Counted from the first letter of the stretch, positions 22,191 to 34,904 are shown. The stretch: DNA of 64,000 nucleotides from Byssothecium circinans (GCA_010015675.1 ML977012.1:191042-255041); one strand, 5' to 3'. The notes: generated by a model from the letters alone, not told the origin. Translations and numbers: made by a program.

Positions 22191-23351
22191 ATGCCTATGG
22201 ACCAACCACACAACACACATATCACCACAACAATACTACTAAAAGACCTCGAATCCGCTCAAACTATGATCTTCCCCTCCTCGACGAAAATACCACCTAC
22301 TGCCACAGATCTCCTACCCCCACTCTCCACCACTTTCTCACAGACGCACATCCGCTCACCTTACACCCACACACTTCACCACAAAGAAGAAAACATGACC
22401 TGCACTCCAGAAAAGTTCGAAAACGCCAAGACCGACACCGACACCGCCATCGACATGGAAGTCCTGCAAGACTATCCGAGCCCGCCCGATCACGGAGGCT
22501 ATCCATCACCCTCAACCTCAAGCCCAACCCCCACTACTGTCCCGACCCGCCCATTCTCCTTCACTGCCGGCGACGATACCAACCCCATCCACGACCCGGA
22601 ATCCAGCCCCTGCGCCCCCCTCATTCCCCCAGCTTCCGCGCAGGAAGACAAGCCAAAGATGAGTATCATGCAAAGCATCAATCTCTCCCTAGAAGGGTTG
22701 AATATCATCGAACGTATCCTCCTTGCGCTGGCTTGCCTCACCGTCGGCCTACTGCTCTTCGTTCTCCTGCGCCATTTCGTCTGGCCCTTGCTCGCCTACG
22801 CATATAAAGAGCACCCGGCAGCGCTGTTCAGCGTTTTGGGCTCGTACGCTGTATGCTGCATACAAGCACGGAAGATTGTGGAGAAGGCGGAGGGGCCGAG
22901 GGATGATGTGCTGGCGATGTATTTCATAGGGCTCCCGGTAAGCCGTCGCTAACATGTGCGCCCGGGGCATTGTGAGGGTTCGAATATAATCTTGGCTAAC
23001 GCGCCGTAGTTCGCCCTTGTCATTCTCATCGCTGCATATACCTTCGCGGTATGGTGGACCCAGATTGACTCCCTGCTCGAGTTGTGCATTACTAGCGTCC
23101 TCCTCTTCGGCACTTTTACTACCGGATGGGTGGGCATGTACAAGGAGACTGATTATGAGAAGCTTAAAAGTGGAGAGAGCTTGCAGAGGAGGTCGAGCCT
23201 TCACGAGGTGCTTTTGATGGGGGTTTTCATTCTACCGGCATGTTGAACTCCACAAGGATGGGGTGGATGAAGAGCTAACTGTGTGGTCTAGGCTCTGTTG
23301 TTTATCTTGACGCTTTGCGTCAGTATCTTTTGGGTGGGGCTAGAGACGTAG
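22191..23351 (+). CDS. Fungal multi-pass membrane protein, unknown function
   Basis: Three exons, 22191-22937, 23010-23237 and 23292-23351, total 344 residues. The first 160 residues are Pro/Ser/Thr-rich and probably disordered. Then follow hydrophobic helices: ILLALACLTVGLLLFVLL, LLAYAYKEHPAALFSVLGSY, FALVILIAAYTFAVWW, LLELCITSVLLFGTFTTGW and VLLMGVFILP plus ALLFILTLCVSIFWVGL. The first intron is GT-AG. The second must use a GC donor (GCATGT at 23238) with acceptor CTAG and branch GCTAAC; splicing keeps the frame and completes a final helix, while no splicing ends the protein two residues later. The start could also be the Met at 22395. No domain recognised. Confidence 0.7.
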
Positions 23352-23668
23352 GATGGGAAGATGGCCGTGAAGATGAGGAACGCAACGTTGGTGGCGATGT
23401 AGGTGTGTCGAGGCATGTGGTGCTCTGGCCAGCTGGATAATTCTTCGAAACGTATTGTGACAGGGAATGAAATATACTTCCTTCCATGAATACCATAGTG
23501 ACACAGCGCACAAAACGTGAAGGGAAATAAGGCTACATTCACTCACTTTAGATCTGCAAACGCAACAGCATCATCCTTCACCACCGCAACAACGCCTCCT
23601 TCGCCAACGCCTCTACATCAGCGACCTACGCTCATCTCTACAACCACGATCGACACCAACTTTGCGCA
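23352..23668. promoter_or_regulatory. Short intergenic promoter region
   Basis: 317 bases between two co-directional plus-strand genes. The last 100 bases are pyrimidine-rich (CAACGCCTCC runs), typical of a fungal leader. No further feature seen. Confidence 0.4.
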
Positions 23669-25097
23669 ATGAACTTGCCTTCCCCAATATATGTTCTGTT
23701 CTTCCTCGCCGTTGTCATCTTCGGCTACTGTTTTTGGTTTGGCACAGTGCTCGCGCGACTCTGGTACTATAAAGGCGACCTCCATGGCGACTTCCAGGTC
23801 TTCGACATACAACCTGCATACAAACGAGGGCGCAATGTAAAGCGAAGAGCCGAGGCTGCGGGAGAAGGATATGGAGATGATGGAGGGAAATGGACGGCAG
23901 TCGCGCGACCTATACTGCATGAGGATGATGTGGATGATCCGGCAGAGAAGCGGCGGATCATGGAAGACAGGAGGATCAGTCGATTACCCACGTTCCTGCA
24001 AGATGACTGCGGCGATGCGAGTCAGTTTCCGGACGTCGGCTATGGCATACCGGCAGAAGTGTACAACAAGCAGTTTGAGCAGTCGAGGCCGGTGGATTAT
24101 CGCACGCTAGGTCTTCGAAGGGAGGATATGAGGAACTGGCTTACGGTAGACATCAAGTTCCGGGATCACACGGAGGCAAAGCAGAGGCTGCTGGATACTA
24201 AGCTGAGGGAATGTGTACAGCGGACCCCAGCGGTGAAAGAAGCTAGCGAAGAGTTGCTGCCTGAGGTGGTCAATTTCCTCACCGACACGTATCCGCAGAG
24301 CTTCTCGGAGAAGACAATTCGAGGATTCCCACACGTGAAGAACCATGTTACGCGCGTCGAGTGGAGTCTGCAGCGACCCTATGAGCCGCAGGCATTGGAG
24401 CTGATTGCTCGTTTGGCGGTCGAGGATTTTGTGTTCTTCGGCCGGGATGAGTTTGCAGGAGCATGGAAATTGTGAGCGTCTTCCTCAGGCCATTTGGCGA
24501 TGTTGAAGCTAATGGATGCAGGATTGGTGGTTCGGTGTGCTTCCCGTCAGGCTGGAGTCTATCTTCGATTCTCGGGCAGGATATTGATAATCTTCTCGAG
24601 CCGGTGGTCGCCTGGGACAGTAAGTTCACTGAGAGACTTACGGTTACCTTACTAACAAATGCCCAGATCTATCCGACATTCTCGATTATATGGAACAATC
24701 TAGTGACACACAGCCCATGAAGCGAAGCACCACATTTATCCAGACCAACCCTGGTGACCGCAGCAACCAGCAACTTCTGCATATCCCAGCGCGGCAGGAC
24801 TTCTTCCAGGGCCGTATAAGCTCGCTGAAGCCCCAAGACATGGTGGTTCGAAGAGAACGCCAGACATTCAGGAAGTTGCTTCAGTCAGGTGTCATTGTGA
24901 TGACAGTGAAGACAGAGCTATGCGACTTGATGGATTTGTCTGTGACAGAGCGGCGGAATTTGGCCGACGAGATCCATAGTTGGGAGGAGAATGAGGCGAC
25001 ACTGAAGGGGCTCGATCTGTGGAGGCGCATTGTGCTTGGGTTTATCGAGGGGAGGACAATGGTGTACGATGATCAGACGGTGATAGAGACGTGGTGA
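23669..25097 (+). CDS. DUF3445 / HODM-like (HRQ family) heme-binding protein
   Basis: Three exons (23669-24471, 24522-24619, 24667-25097) encode 443 residues with consistent phases. An N-terminal hydrophobic segment (VLFFLAVVIFGYCFWFGTVLA, about 9-29) is a membrane anchor. The body matches DUF3445 (PF11927): DIKFRDHTEAKQRLL, DFVFF, GGSVCFPSGWSLSSILGQDI and the closing block FRKLLQSG...TVKTEL. Known relatives include the alpha subunit of bacterial heme-dependent oxidative N-demethylase, which acts on dimethylamine-type substrates, and fungal HRQ proteins found near secondary-metabolite genes. Catalysis of oxidative demethylation here is inferred; reaction and substrate are unproven. Confidence 0.85.
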
Positions 25098-26147
25098 GCA
25101 TTGTGGTTGTCCGTGTCTTCTAGTGTGAAATATTCTATTCCGTGTTTGAGTGAAAGAATGAGGGACTGATATGGAAAGCGAACGGCAATTGCGAGAAGCG
25201 GTGAGGGTTTGGGAAGGCACAGTCCGAGTCCAGCAGCGGCTCGTATTTGGAAAGAGGCTTCGAGATGTTGTCTCACTCAGCACGTGGCGCTAGTCCGCTG
25301 ATTGGCCAGGGTCCACTGTCAACCGAAAACGGCAGGGGCGGCATGTGTGAATAGAGACTGTTCTGTTCTCTCGGCCGCAACATGGAGAACAGAGATATCA
25401 GAGACAACAAGCATGTCCATGTGTCAATTGCGTCAAAAGGTTGCTAAGAGAGAGCGAAGTTGAACTGAGGCTGGTGGTGAATTCCCTCCTGCGACGGGGC
25501 TATGGGCGGGGCCGAAGCGGCAGGCGCATCCTACCAGTCTGGGCTGATGCCTAGCGCACCATCTCATACTTCCATCCCATGTTCAGAAAATGTCCTGGAG
25601 GAATCGTTGCAGCTCTATCAATTAGATCATCTCCACTGCTTGAAAACATACATGTAGGATGGTGCTGCGTACCGGTAATAGGTATTCCTCCCGGACGCGG
25701 GGCAAGCATTAGGTGGTAGGTGGTAGGACAGGCATCAGCGCCTGGCTCAACTCATCAGATGATGTGGCTGACATGTGGCCATGGAAATAATAGCGACGGA
25801 GGGATGTTTACCCGCTGCGAGGATATCGTACATATTATTGATACTGCACTGAGAAGATGCAGATCTGCGTGTGCGCGAATGCTGCAGCCTGCCGGCAAGC
25901 CAGACGACCAGCGCACCAGCAGCAGCAGCCGCCCGCGGTTCACAGATTACCATTGCAGCAATCTGCGTGCAAAACGACTTGACCTTTGCCTTACACAGCC
26001 TGAGTGTCCAATCGCTGCGCCTCCACGCTGTTTTTGGCGTTGGGGGATAAGCCTTCCATCAGCCGCAGAGGCCCTGGAGCTTGCTTGTCCAATTTAACGA
26101 CACCACCCCGCCCCTCCTCCACTCCCCTCCCCTCTCCCTCAGTTCTG
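25098..26147. other. Intergenic region before the Hsp70-like gene
   Basis: About 1.05 kb. The last 60 bases before 26148 are strongly pyrimidine-rich and end in CCCTCAG, so a 5'-UTR intron could end there. No coding signal seen. Confidence 0.45.
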
Positions 26148-28559
26148 ATGAACTCCATGAATGCCCGCCTGAAGAACCTAGTGGGTTCCAAGCGCAAGAG
26201 TTCCTCCAACACGCCCTCCCCTTCGCCGTCGCAGGGCAGCACCACGCCGACCCAGCGTCCCACCTCGCTCTCCCCGCAAGCCTCCAATTCCAGCTCCTCC
26301 AGCCTGCCCACCCAGGCCATGAACAACCCAAACAACCCGCTCGGCCGCCCGCCGTCCTATACATATGCTCCGCCCGGAGGCCTCGCCCCCGGCCAGCAAC
26401 ACGGCCGTCCAAACAGCCCGCTGCCGCCCATTAACACGGGCGCACCCGGAGGATATCCGCCTCAGCAGCAGCAGCAGATGGGCTACCCACCCGCAGGAGG
26501 CCCGCCAGGCTACCCCCCTCAGCAGCCATATGGACAGGCCCCGCCGCCGGGACAGTATGCTGGGCCGCCGCCGCCGGCCGGACACGCTCCTGTGCCCTAC
26601 AACGCGCGCCCGGGCGGCGGCATGGCAGAGGTCGCAGGCGAGGGGCGCTCAAAGGCTCAGCTTATCGTGGGCATTGATTTTGTGAGCACACCTCTCACAT
26701 ACAGGCGGCACAGTAGCTGACGGCAATCTAGGGCACCACCTTCTCCGGCGTAGCTTTTGCGTTCGCGACCAACACCGAAGCGAAGGAAGACATCATCACT
26801 GAATGGCCCGGCGCGGGCAACCAGACAAAGCAAAAGGTACCCATATATAATTTGCATGATGCGACGCATCTCTAACCCCTCTACAGATCCCCACTGTCCT
26901 CTACTACGACCAGTACCAGAAAGTCGTGGGATGGGGCCCCGACATTGCTGACGCTTTGGCCCCCACGGGCTATCCCAAGCCTGGTGTGCAAAAAGTGGAA
27001 TGGTTCAAACTGCAGTTGATGTTGTCTGGCAACACATATATCGACCCCATCAACCTGCCCCCGCTACCCCCGGGCAAGTCGGAGATCGATGTCGCCGCCG
27101 ACTACCTCTTCCACCTGCGTCAGGCGATGCGTAACCAGTTACAGAAGACGCTCGGTGAGGTGTTCAACAGAGAAGAGCGTAACATCAGGTACTATCTGAC
27201 CGTGCCTGCTATCTGGAATGATGCTGGAAAAGCCGCAACCCGCGCTGCAGCCATCCAGGCTGGCTTCTTGCGCGATGAGAACGACAACCGGTTGACGCTG
27301 GTGACAGAACCCGAAGCCGCCGCTATGTTCTGTACCAAGACGGGACTCCTCAACGTCAAGATCCATGATGCCGTGCTCATTGTCGATTGCGGTGGTGGTA
27401 CTGTTGATTTGATCGCGTATGAGGTCGAGGAGGAACAGCCATTCTCTGTCGCCGAGTGCACAGCAGGATCCGGCGATTCGTGCGGCTCCACTGCTCTGAA
27501 CCGCAACTTCAGCAACATCCTACGCGCCAAGATCCGCAAGATGAAGCTGCCAGACGGATCAAAGACTGCCGGCAAAGTCTACGCCAAGTGTATCATGGAC
27601 TTTGAGAACAGGATAAAGGCTGACTTCCGTAATAACGGCCAGAAGTGGGCTGTCGATGTCGGTATCGAGGCTGAATTCCCCGAGGCCGGCATTGAAGAAG
27701 GTTATATGACTTTTACTAATGAGGAGATCCTGCAATGTTTTGAGCCAGTCGTGAACCGCATTCTGGAGTTGGTCAGGAATCAAATCATCGCTATTCAAGC
27801 CCAAAACAGGTCACTACAGGTACGTCTGATCCATACATGCAAACAACATGGCACTAACCAACACAGAACGTGCTCGTTGTGGGTGGTTTTGGCGCTTCCG
27901 AATACCTCTTCCAGCAGATCAAGTTGCACGTGCCACCGCAGTTCCAGTCCAAGGTCGTCCGGCCAATGGACTCTGTCGCCGCCATTGTCAAGGGTGCCGT
28001 TACGGCAGGTATCACCGAGCGCATCGTCACACACCGTGTCGCCCGACGACATTATCTCATGGCCACCCTACAACCCTTCAAAGAGGGCCACCACCCCGAA
28101 CAATACCGTGTGCCGTCGCTAGATGGTAAGGACAGGTGCAAGTACACGCGACAGATTTTTGTGCAAAAGGGTCAGCGTGTCAAGATTGGCGAGCCGGTCA
28201 AGGTCTCGTTCTTCCGACAAGTCGCGCCTGGTGCTACGCTCATGTACGAGGATATCCTTTATGCATGTGACGACGACGTTTGCCCAGAGTACACCAAAGA
28301 CCCTCGTAAGTCGCACCCGCCCTATACCATCCCATGACATGTCCTAACACCCGCATCAGGCATCAAAGAAGTTGTCACCCTTACGTCAGATCTGTCGCGG
28401 AAGAACCTCGAGAAGGATTTCGAGCGGATGGACACGCCGCAGGGCACTTTTTACCGCGTCTACTTTGATATCTACCTCACGCTTGATGGTTCCGAGTTCA
28501 ATGCTGAGCTCGTCTGCCAGGGTGAAGTCATGGGACGTTGTACGGCTAGGTTCAGATAA
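26148..28559 (+). CDS. Hsp70-like ATPase (HSPA12-like) with proline-rich N-terminus
   Basis: Five exons (26148-26681, 26732-26836, 26887-27819, 27867-28305, 28360-28559) give 736 residues. The first ~165 residues are low complexity, first Ser/Thr/Pro-rich, then Gly/Pro/Tyr/Gln-rich (GGYPPQQQQQ, GYPPQQPYGQ). The actin-like ATPase core follows: phosphate-1 GIDFGTTFSGVAFAF, phosphate-2 VDCGGGTVDLIAY, and adenosine motif VVGGFGASEYLF. There is no canonical Hsp70 substrate-binding domain or EEVD tail; the final ~180 residues are a beta-rich segment specific to this group. Large families of such proteins occur in filamentous fungi and are linked only loosely to stress and cell-fate roles. A possible upstream in-frame Met at 26004 is less likely than the MNSMNARLKN start. 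Confidence 0.9.
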
Positions 28560-29970
28560 TCTAATCGCATGGGTTGGTAGTTGGCGTGTTGGAAAAGTTC
28601 ACTTTTTACTTTGGGCTGTGCATGCACATTTATTGGGGTGACAGTTTGCGGGTACCTTTTTGGGATATTGTTGGTGGGTGGCTGGGGCTTGGGTGACAGA
28701 GAGGGGACTGGGGTTGGACGGACTGAAAACGGTGAGGGAGGCGTGTGGAGGAAGGAACCAGGAACCACGAACATATCGGACCTTTTCTTTTCCCTTTCTT
28801 GTGCGATTTTTTCTTCTTTTTCTTTTTGACTTGATTATTTTCGACCGCCAGCATACCCCCTCCAGCTCATCGCTTCATTTATCTTCTTCAATGAAAAGAT
28901 GCTTTTTTTTTGACTTGTACTTCTTAGACTCTTATTCCTCCTCTTCTTCTCTGTGTTCTTGAAGACTCTTACTTGCACCCATTACGTAGATAGGTAGAAA
29001 GAGTGCTGAAATATATAGGATCCTCTGCATGAGTGCGTTCTTTGATTGCTGGTTCTTGGTGTTTTTAATCTCTAATGTTATTGCAGGATATTGAGAGTCA
29101 TGGTGCGTCGTGGGTCGCGGGATGTTGGGGGGGGCAGTGGTTTTGAAGGGAGTATGTCTTGTTCACCAACATCCTTTCTCTAGAGTACGTTGATACACAC
29201 GTCTTCCTCCGCATTTCTTTCAAAAAGCTCGAAGAGGATGAGGTGACAGCAAAATCGAGAGCGACAGTGACGGTCATTAAGATGGTCATATTCGCTACTG
29301 CAATCAATCACTGCTACTGTGACTACCTACCCTTCAAGTTATGATAAGTGGTGCTTCGTTCCATCTCTCCCGAATCGTTAAGCCACAGGAGGAGGGTTTT
29401 TTTTCGAGAGGGGGGGGGGAGGAAGTCTTGCTTGAAGTTTACTCTCCCGCATTCCCTGTGCGTCCTTGGGGTGAATGGGTAAGTGTTGCTCTGCGCGCCA
29501 AATGATCACTCACGCCGATTCCATCACAGAAAAGCCCAGTCGCGTACTGATTACGATTACTATATCTGGTGGCCTTTCATATACTATGTAGAGTTGCTTT
29601 TCCCAAATCCTAGTCTAAGATTGTGTGCATGAAGCGAAAGGGAGAAGAAGAAGTGAATGGAAATGTTTGACCTACAAAAACATATGTAAAATGCTGGGAT
29701 CTCCTGTCGCAGTTCATAGTCGATCAAAATCCGTCCTCCGTTTCCCCTACATGCTCAATGCCCGAAATGAAAGATTGGAACGCGCTGGACCAAGATGCAG
29801 GACCGGAAAATCGCCAGTCATCGCTAACCCCCCACATAACGCCAGACCCGACAGCTCGAAAAGCGCGCAAATAGACCGGTCGGGGGACCGGTCCGGCGAG
29901 CACTTCAAAGAAGACACGCTTTTCGTTGTCTGGGAAATTCCTATTTCCGAGAAGGACGCATGTGTCACGC
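28560..29970. other. Convergent 3' region with T-rich and G-rich tracts
   Basis: 1.4 kb between the ends of two convergent genes. It contains long T-rich stretches (about 28780-28950) and a T8 to G9 switch at about 29397-29420. A few short frames are present without domain support. Confidence 0.45.
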
Positions 29971-31019
29971 TTACTGCGTCTTCTTCGACCCCCGCTTGCG
30001 CGGAAGTCCCTTCTTCTTTCTCTCTGCAACATCGCCCTCGGCAAGCCACTGGCTCGCCTTGACAAGCTGTACTGCGTTGATGTACTGCTTTCCGAACATG
30101 ACGGGGAACGAAATAGCGGCGAGGATCCAGGGCACGGTCGAGTCCATCTTATTCGCCCTGTGACAACGTCAGTGAACGCACGCTACTTGTAGCCTTCTTG
30201 GCAGTTCGCCTTACCGAGCCATCTCCATAGCACCGGCGGACCAGGGGCTTGGGAAGATCATCGAGGGTTTTGGTGCGGCAGGCGTGCCGGCCTGGATGGA
30301 CGATGGCGCAGAGGGGTCTCCAAGGAGAGTAGGTGAGAGGAGCGGCGAGGAAAAGGAGAGGAGGTAGAGAGCAATGAAGAAGAGCTCGTTGAGGGCGCAG
30401 AAGGTGAATAGGACTTTCTATTCGAGTTGTCAGTATACTATACCCCCCGCACTCACATATCAAATGTTCACATATAGACGTACGTTGTTCGAGTAGTACT
30501 GCTTCAGAAGCCAGCTCCGACTCTCGTCCACCTTCTTGTGGCTATGCTTGCTTCCGCCCATGCTCAGAGTCGCATACATGTGCATGTAGTGACTCGCTAG
30601 ATCTAAGCTGATGAGAGCTTGGAAGACAATGCTCCACCGAGGGAAGGCGCTCGCCAAGTAGACAAGCAAACATGACGTGGTGCACCGATCAGTCACCATG
30701 TCCAATACAGCGCCAAACTGTGTGCTCTGCTCGAAGCGACGAGCTGCGAGGCCGTCGAGGGCATCGAGGAGGCAGGATACGCTGTAGAGGGCGGAGCAAG
30801 TGCGCGGGTGAAGCGGCATGTAGTAGAGGGAGGCGAAGGCAAGAACGACTCGAGAGTAGCCTGGAAAGATCAGCGAGGACTCGGGTTTGGGAATAAAAGG
30901 CACGACATACCAATCAAGTTGGGGTAGAAGAGGAAGATGTTCTCGGTCTCCTTCTTCTCTGGTTGTGTGGACCTCACGGCAGTGCCATTGCCATTAGCCA
31001 TTGACCGTGTCTCCGGCAT
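29971..31019 (-). CDS. PIS1: CDP-diacylglycerol--inositol 3-phosphatidyltransferase (PI synthase)
   Basis: Four exons (31019-30911, 30860-30484, 30417-30215, 30157-29971) encode 291 residues. The CDP-alcohol phosphatidyltransferase signature D-x2-DG-x2-AR-x8-G-x3-D-x3-D is complete: DALDGLAARR...FGAVLDMVTD. ENIFLFYPNLIGYSR at the N-terminus is typical of PI synthases. Several membrane helices follow, and the C-terminus is strongly basic (KKKGLPRKRGSKK). Known reaction: CDP-diacylglycerol plus myo-inositol gives phosphatidylinositol and CMP, in the ER membrane. It is longer than the yeast enzyme (about 220 residues), mainly because of a Ser/Pro-rich loop (SSPLLSPTLLGDPSAPSS onward) between two helices and the longer ends. 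Confidence 0.95.
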
Positions 31020-31577
31020 GGTATGGTGGGTGTGGAGTCGCGGGCGGAGGCACGATTTGGCTGTTTCTGATCGCGGGGAGGGGGCTCTGAGCGTGCTGAT
31101 GATGGTATACGCGCTTTCCTGACGGGTGCACAAAAGTTGTAAGGTCTGTGAGCGATAAGCCGATAACAAGGCTCGGAAAGGAGATCCGAGTGCAGGGGCG
31201 CGGACGCGTTACTGCTGGGGTGGTGCGCCAGTTTCGGACCTTTCGGTGGTGGGGTGGAAGATGGGGCAGACTGAGGGGAAAGGAGTGTAAAGGAAGAGGC
31301 GAAGATATATGTATCTCACCTAGAGAGAATACGTGGAACTTGCAAGGCGCGATGGGTGAGATGGCACAGGCTGCTGCTGAGAAATTGCGGTTCACTTTTG
31401 GTCCGTACAGCTCCGCCGAATGGAGCTAACCGGCTAAGGCAACGAGGTGCACTTGGCAGGCAAATATACACACATGTATGTCATAGTCAAACCGTGTCGG
31501 TACGCTACAAGAAGTCTCGTATTGGAAGCCATAAAGCACGATAGAAACAATCGCTTCCAGCTATGCTACCTGCGTCT
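31020..31577. promoter_or_regulatory. PIS1 promoter and DRS1 3' UTR
   Basis: 558 bases between two minus-strand genes. Minus-strand ATGs lie in the probable leader of the PI synthase gene, including one 133-codon frame (31395-30994) that overlaps its start out of frame, so upstream-ORF control is possible if transcription begins that far up. No other feature. Confidence 0.4.
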
Positions 31578-34071
31578 TCATCGCTTAGGCCCCTTGCCAG
31601 CTTTCTTTCCCTTATTCTTCCCCTTATCCTTCTGCTGTTTGGCGTCCTTAGGGTTGATTGTCTTCAACCCACGTTGTTCCTTGCCCTTCTTCCATACCCT
31701 ACCCTCTTTTCGTACATCGTTGAGCTCTAGCTGCTTGCGGTCTTTCCCGCTAAGCTTCTTCTTTTTCTGTTTCGGGCCATTGAGCTCTGCCAGGCCCTTC
31801 TCCTTGGCAGCAAGTTTGTCCTTTTCGCTCTCAAACCAAGTACGCCTAGGCCTTGATTTGATCTCGTCTTCGTGAGCTATGAGGTTCTCACCTCTCTTGA
31901 GGTCTCGCTCTGTGATGCTCATGGCGCGCTCCTCCTTCTCTTCCGCGAGAACCTCTTCGATCTCGGTTTCAAGCTCCTTTAGCTTCTTCGTCCACCTATC
32001 TGTCTCCTCTTGAGGCACTTGACGACTGACAACCTTGGCTTTCTGAGCCCGAGCCGTCTTGACAGCTTGCTTAACTATCTTCCTGTCGGGTTCAGCGGCG
32101 ATTGTGCAAGATCGGCCCACTCGGCCAGCACGAGCGGTACGACCAACACGATGAAGGTAGATTTCGTGTGTTTGCGGCGCTTCGTAGTTGATGACGGTCG
32201 ACACATTCTTGATATCAAGACCACGGGATGCGACATCCGTAGCAAGGAGGTAGGACGATTTCCCGGAACGGAATGCTTCGACACTTTGAATGCGCTATAT
32301 CCTGTTAGTTCTATCCATGAAGGAGATGACGCCTTTCTCACCTGTTGCTGGGTCATGTTCCCGTGCAGCTCACTCGCCTGGATGCCACATAGTGCAAAGA
32401 CTACCCTGACCCTATGAGCCTCTTTCTTTTGCCGGAAGAAGATAATGACCCTATCCGTATGGACCTTTGTACATATGTACATGAGGTAAGCTAACCGTTT
32501 ATCTTCTTTACCATGCCTCAGCCGCACAAATTCCTGCGTCAGCCCACTGACAGTCTTCTTCTTTGCATTGACCATAAGTCGGACGGGTCGAGTCATGCCG
32601 ATTTGAATGAGCTTGTCAACTGAGCTAGTCATCGTAGCCGAGAACAGCATAGTCTGTCGTGATTTGGGAATAGTGTTGAGAATCTCGGTCAGCTGGCTTT
32701 CAAATCCCTCTTCGAGCATGCGATCGGCTTCATCGAGAACGAGAATTTCCAGGCTCTCTACTTGAAATCCGGCAGAGTTGTGCATATGATCGATGAATCG
32801 ACCGGGTGTGGCAATGACAACGTCCGGCTTGGTTTTCAGAACAGCCTCCTGCTCACGAGAGGAAAACCCACCAGCCAACAGGGCGAACGTAATGCCTGTA
32901 TTTTCGCCGAGCTTTTGAGCGACGTTGAAACACTGTACTGCCAGTTCACGGGTTGGCATGAAGATGGCAACACGTGTAGTGGGTATCTTCTTGGATCGAT
33001 GCAGTAGTCGTTCAAGGATAGGTAGTAGAAAAGCAGCAGTCTTTCCTGAACCGGTCTCAGCCCCTCCAACTACGTCCTTGCCTTGAATTGCGATCGGGAT
33101 CGTCTTCACTTGGATAGGAGTCGGTTCTACGAAGCCGATATTCGTGAGGTTCCTGAGGATTGGCCGGGAGATGTTCATGGTCTGGAATGAGCCAGTAGCA
33201 CCTCTTGCATTCTTCTTTTTGTCTTTCTTGGTGGAATTAAACTCCTCGGGCGCAAAGAAAGCCGCCGCCTTTTCGGCCTCCGCAGGAGTTTCATCCTCAC
33301 TCTCGTCGGACGTCTCCGCCTCCAAATCCATGGGATGAGGCACTGGGGCGGCCTCATCGTCGTCAGAGGCCTGCTCACCACTAAAAATAGTATTAGAAAG
33401 TCAGTAAAGCTCATCCATGGAGGTATCACTGCACGTCGCCTTTCCTAGTTTACGTACCTTCCATCGTCGCTGTCGTCCTCTGCAGCCGAATCGTCCTCTC
33501 CTTCACTTTCGGCGCCCATGCCAAAAGCATCATCCGCTAGAAGCTCATCGTCATCGTCCCCAAAGCCCTCAAAATCCTCATCTTGCGCATTGTCAGATAT
33601 CTCCTCAGGACCAGCCTGCTCAGCCGCAAGCGCCTTCTTTTTATTTCGTCTCTCTACGATATCGCCAATATCCCCCACTGCACTTCCAGGGGCTTCGCCC
33701 TCTTGCACCCGCGTAATCATGTCGTTGCCCCAGCCATCGAAATCCTCGATGAACCCTGTATCCTCACCAACTGTGAATTCGAAATCACTCGCAATATCGT
33801 GGTTGCCCTCAACATCCTCTCCCGGATCGGCGATATCATTCGGAGCCTCGTCTTCGGCATCGGACTCTGGTGTAGGTTGCTTTGGTGTAGACTGTTTGCC
33901 CTTCTTGTTCTTCTTCGCCTTTTTGGGCGCAATGTGCTGCTTCATATCGAGCACTGGGCTTTCAAGCTTCCTCTTCTTGCCCTGTCCAGCAAGCTTCGGC
34001 AGAGCGCCATCGTCGGAAACCTCGTCATTATCCGAGATGGTAAACACGAAATCGTCGACGTTGGGCGCCAT
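31578..34071 (-). CDS. DRS1: DEAD-box RNA helicase DRS1 (DDX27), ribosome biogenesis
   Basis: Three exons (34071-33458, 33380-32342, 32294-31578) encode 789 residues. The ATG at 34071 gives [17 protein letters not shown], the usual Drs1 opening. Residues 1-280 are acidic/basic and disordered. Helicase motifs follow: Q-motif (FVEPTPIQ), [26 protein letters not shown] (VLDEADRML), SAT, IIFF and [10 protein letters not shown]. The Lys-rich C-terminal tail ([13 protein letters not shown]) fits nucleolar targeting. Known role: maturation of the 60S subunit in the nucleolus. Introns are GT-AG; the second (32341-32295, 47 bases) interrupts the helicase C domain before [11 protein letters not shown]. 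Confidence 0.96.
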
Positions 34072-34904
34072 TGGGGCTCTCACGCTACAGGGAGGAAGGT
34101 TTGGAATGACGTGAAAATCGTACGTATACAGGTGTCGAGGGTTTTATGGTGAACTTATGGTCGAATTGGACCGTCAATTCCGTTGACGATGGTGGAGCAA
34201 GTACATGCGCGCGACGTGGGAGCGCTCTGGCAGCATCGGCAAGACGCCGAAATTCTGTGGCAGAAAAAAGATGGATGATCCGTGCGCGCCATCTTAGTGT
34301 AGGCGGTGAGCGCTAGACTCCATGTCTTGGCCAGGCCGATCCATCTCAACCTCTCATGTTGAACAAGAAAGCAAGACGTGTTCCCTTGTTCAGTTCGGTA
34401 TCAGGACTTTGGGACCGTTAATGTAATATTCTCTCTGTTCGGGCACGTTCGCACACCCTCCTGAAGCTTTTCAGAAAGGCACCCCAACCTGATGTCCACT
34501 TTTGGCTTCACATCAGGCACCAGAGACTAGCCTACCCTCGTGTAAAGTCCCTTCTTCGTCCTCCAATAGCTGTGGGCAGAATGCGCAACCCCAGCACTTG
34601 GGCCTCAGCCTTGGGAATAGTATTGAACGGTCGCTTGCACTTCCGTTTGCTTCTGCCTAGCCGTCCTGGCTACTTGAACCACAGAAGCCGTGTAGGAGCC
34701 CGCACAGTGGTGAACATTCACCCCCCGCCTTTGAGTCACAGCAACAGGTAGGTGATCCTAGTCTCCTTTCTTCACCCTCTACCCTAGTCCTTATATCAGT
34801 CCAGCCCTCTATCCTCCTACTGTCCTTTCCTCTCTACCCCACCAAACCACTTCACTCCGCGGATAACACGACAGTGCTTCTTCAAAAGATCGATAGAGTC
34901 CATT
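34072..34904. promoter_or_regulatory. Divergent promoter between DRS1 and the RBR-type gene
   Basis: 833 bases between divergent starts. The right third is rich in CT tracts (CCTTTCTTCACCCTCTACCC), a common fungal leader feature. No protein-coding signal. Confidence 0.45.

Noticed and set aside
18743..25097. P450 plus HODM-like gene considered as a secondary-metabolite cluster
   Set aside because: No polyketide synthase, peptide synthetase, terpene cyclase or dedicated methyltransferase occurs in the window, and a non-metabolic membrane gene lies between them.
33518..34152. Two long plus-strand frames
   Set aside because: Antisense to the acidic N-terminal exon of DRS1, with no independent start context or domain.
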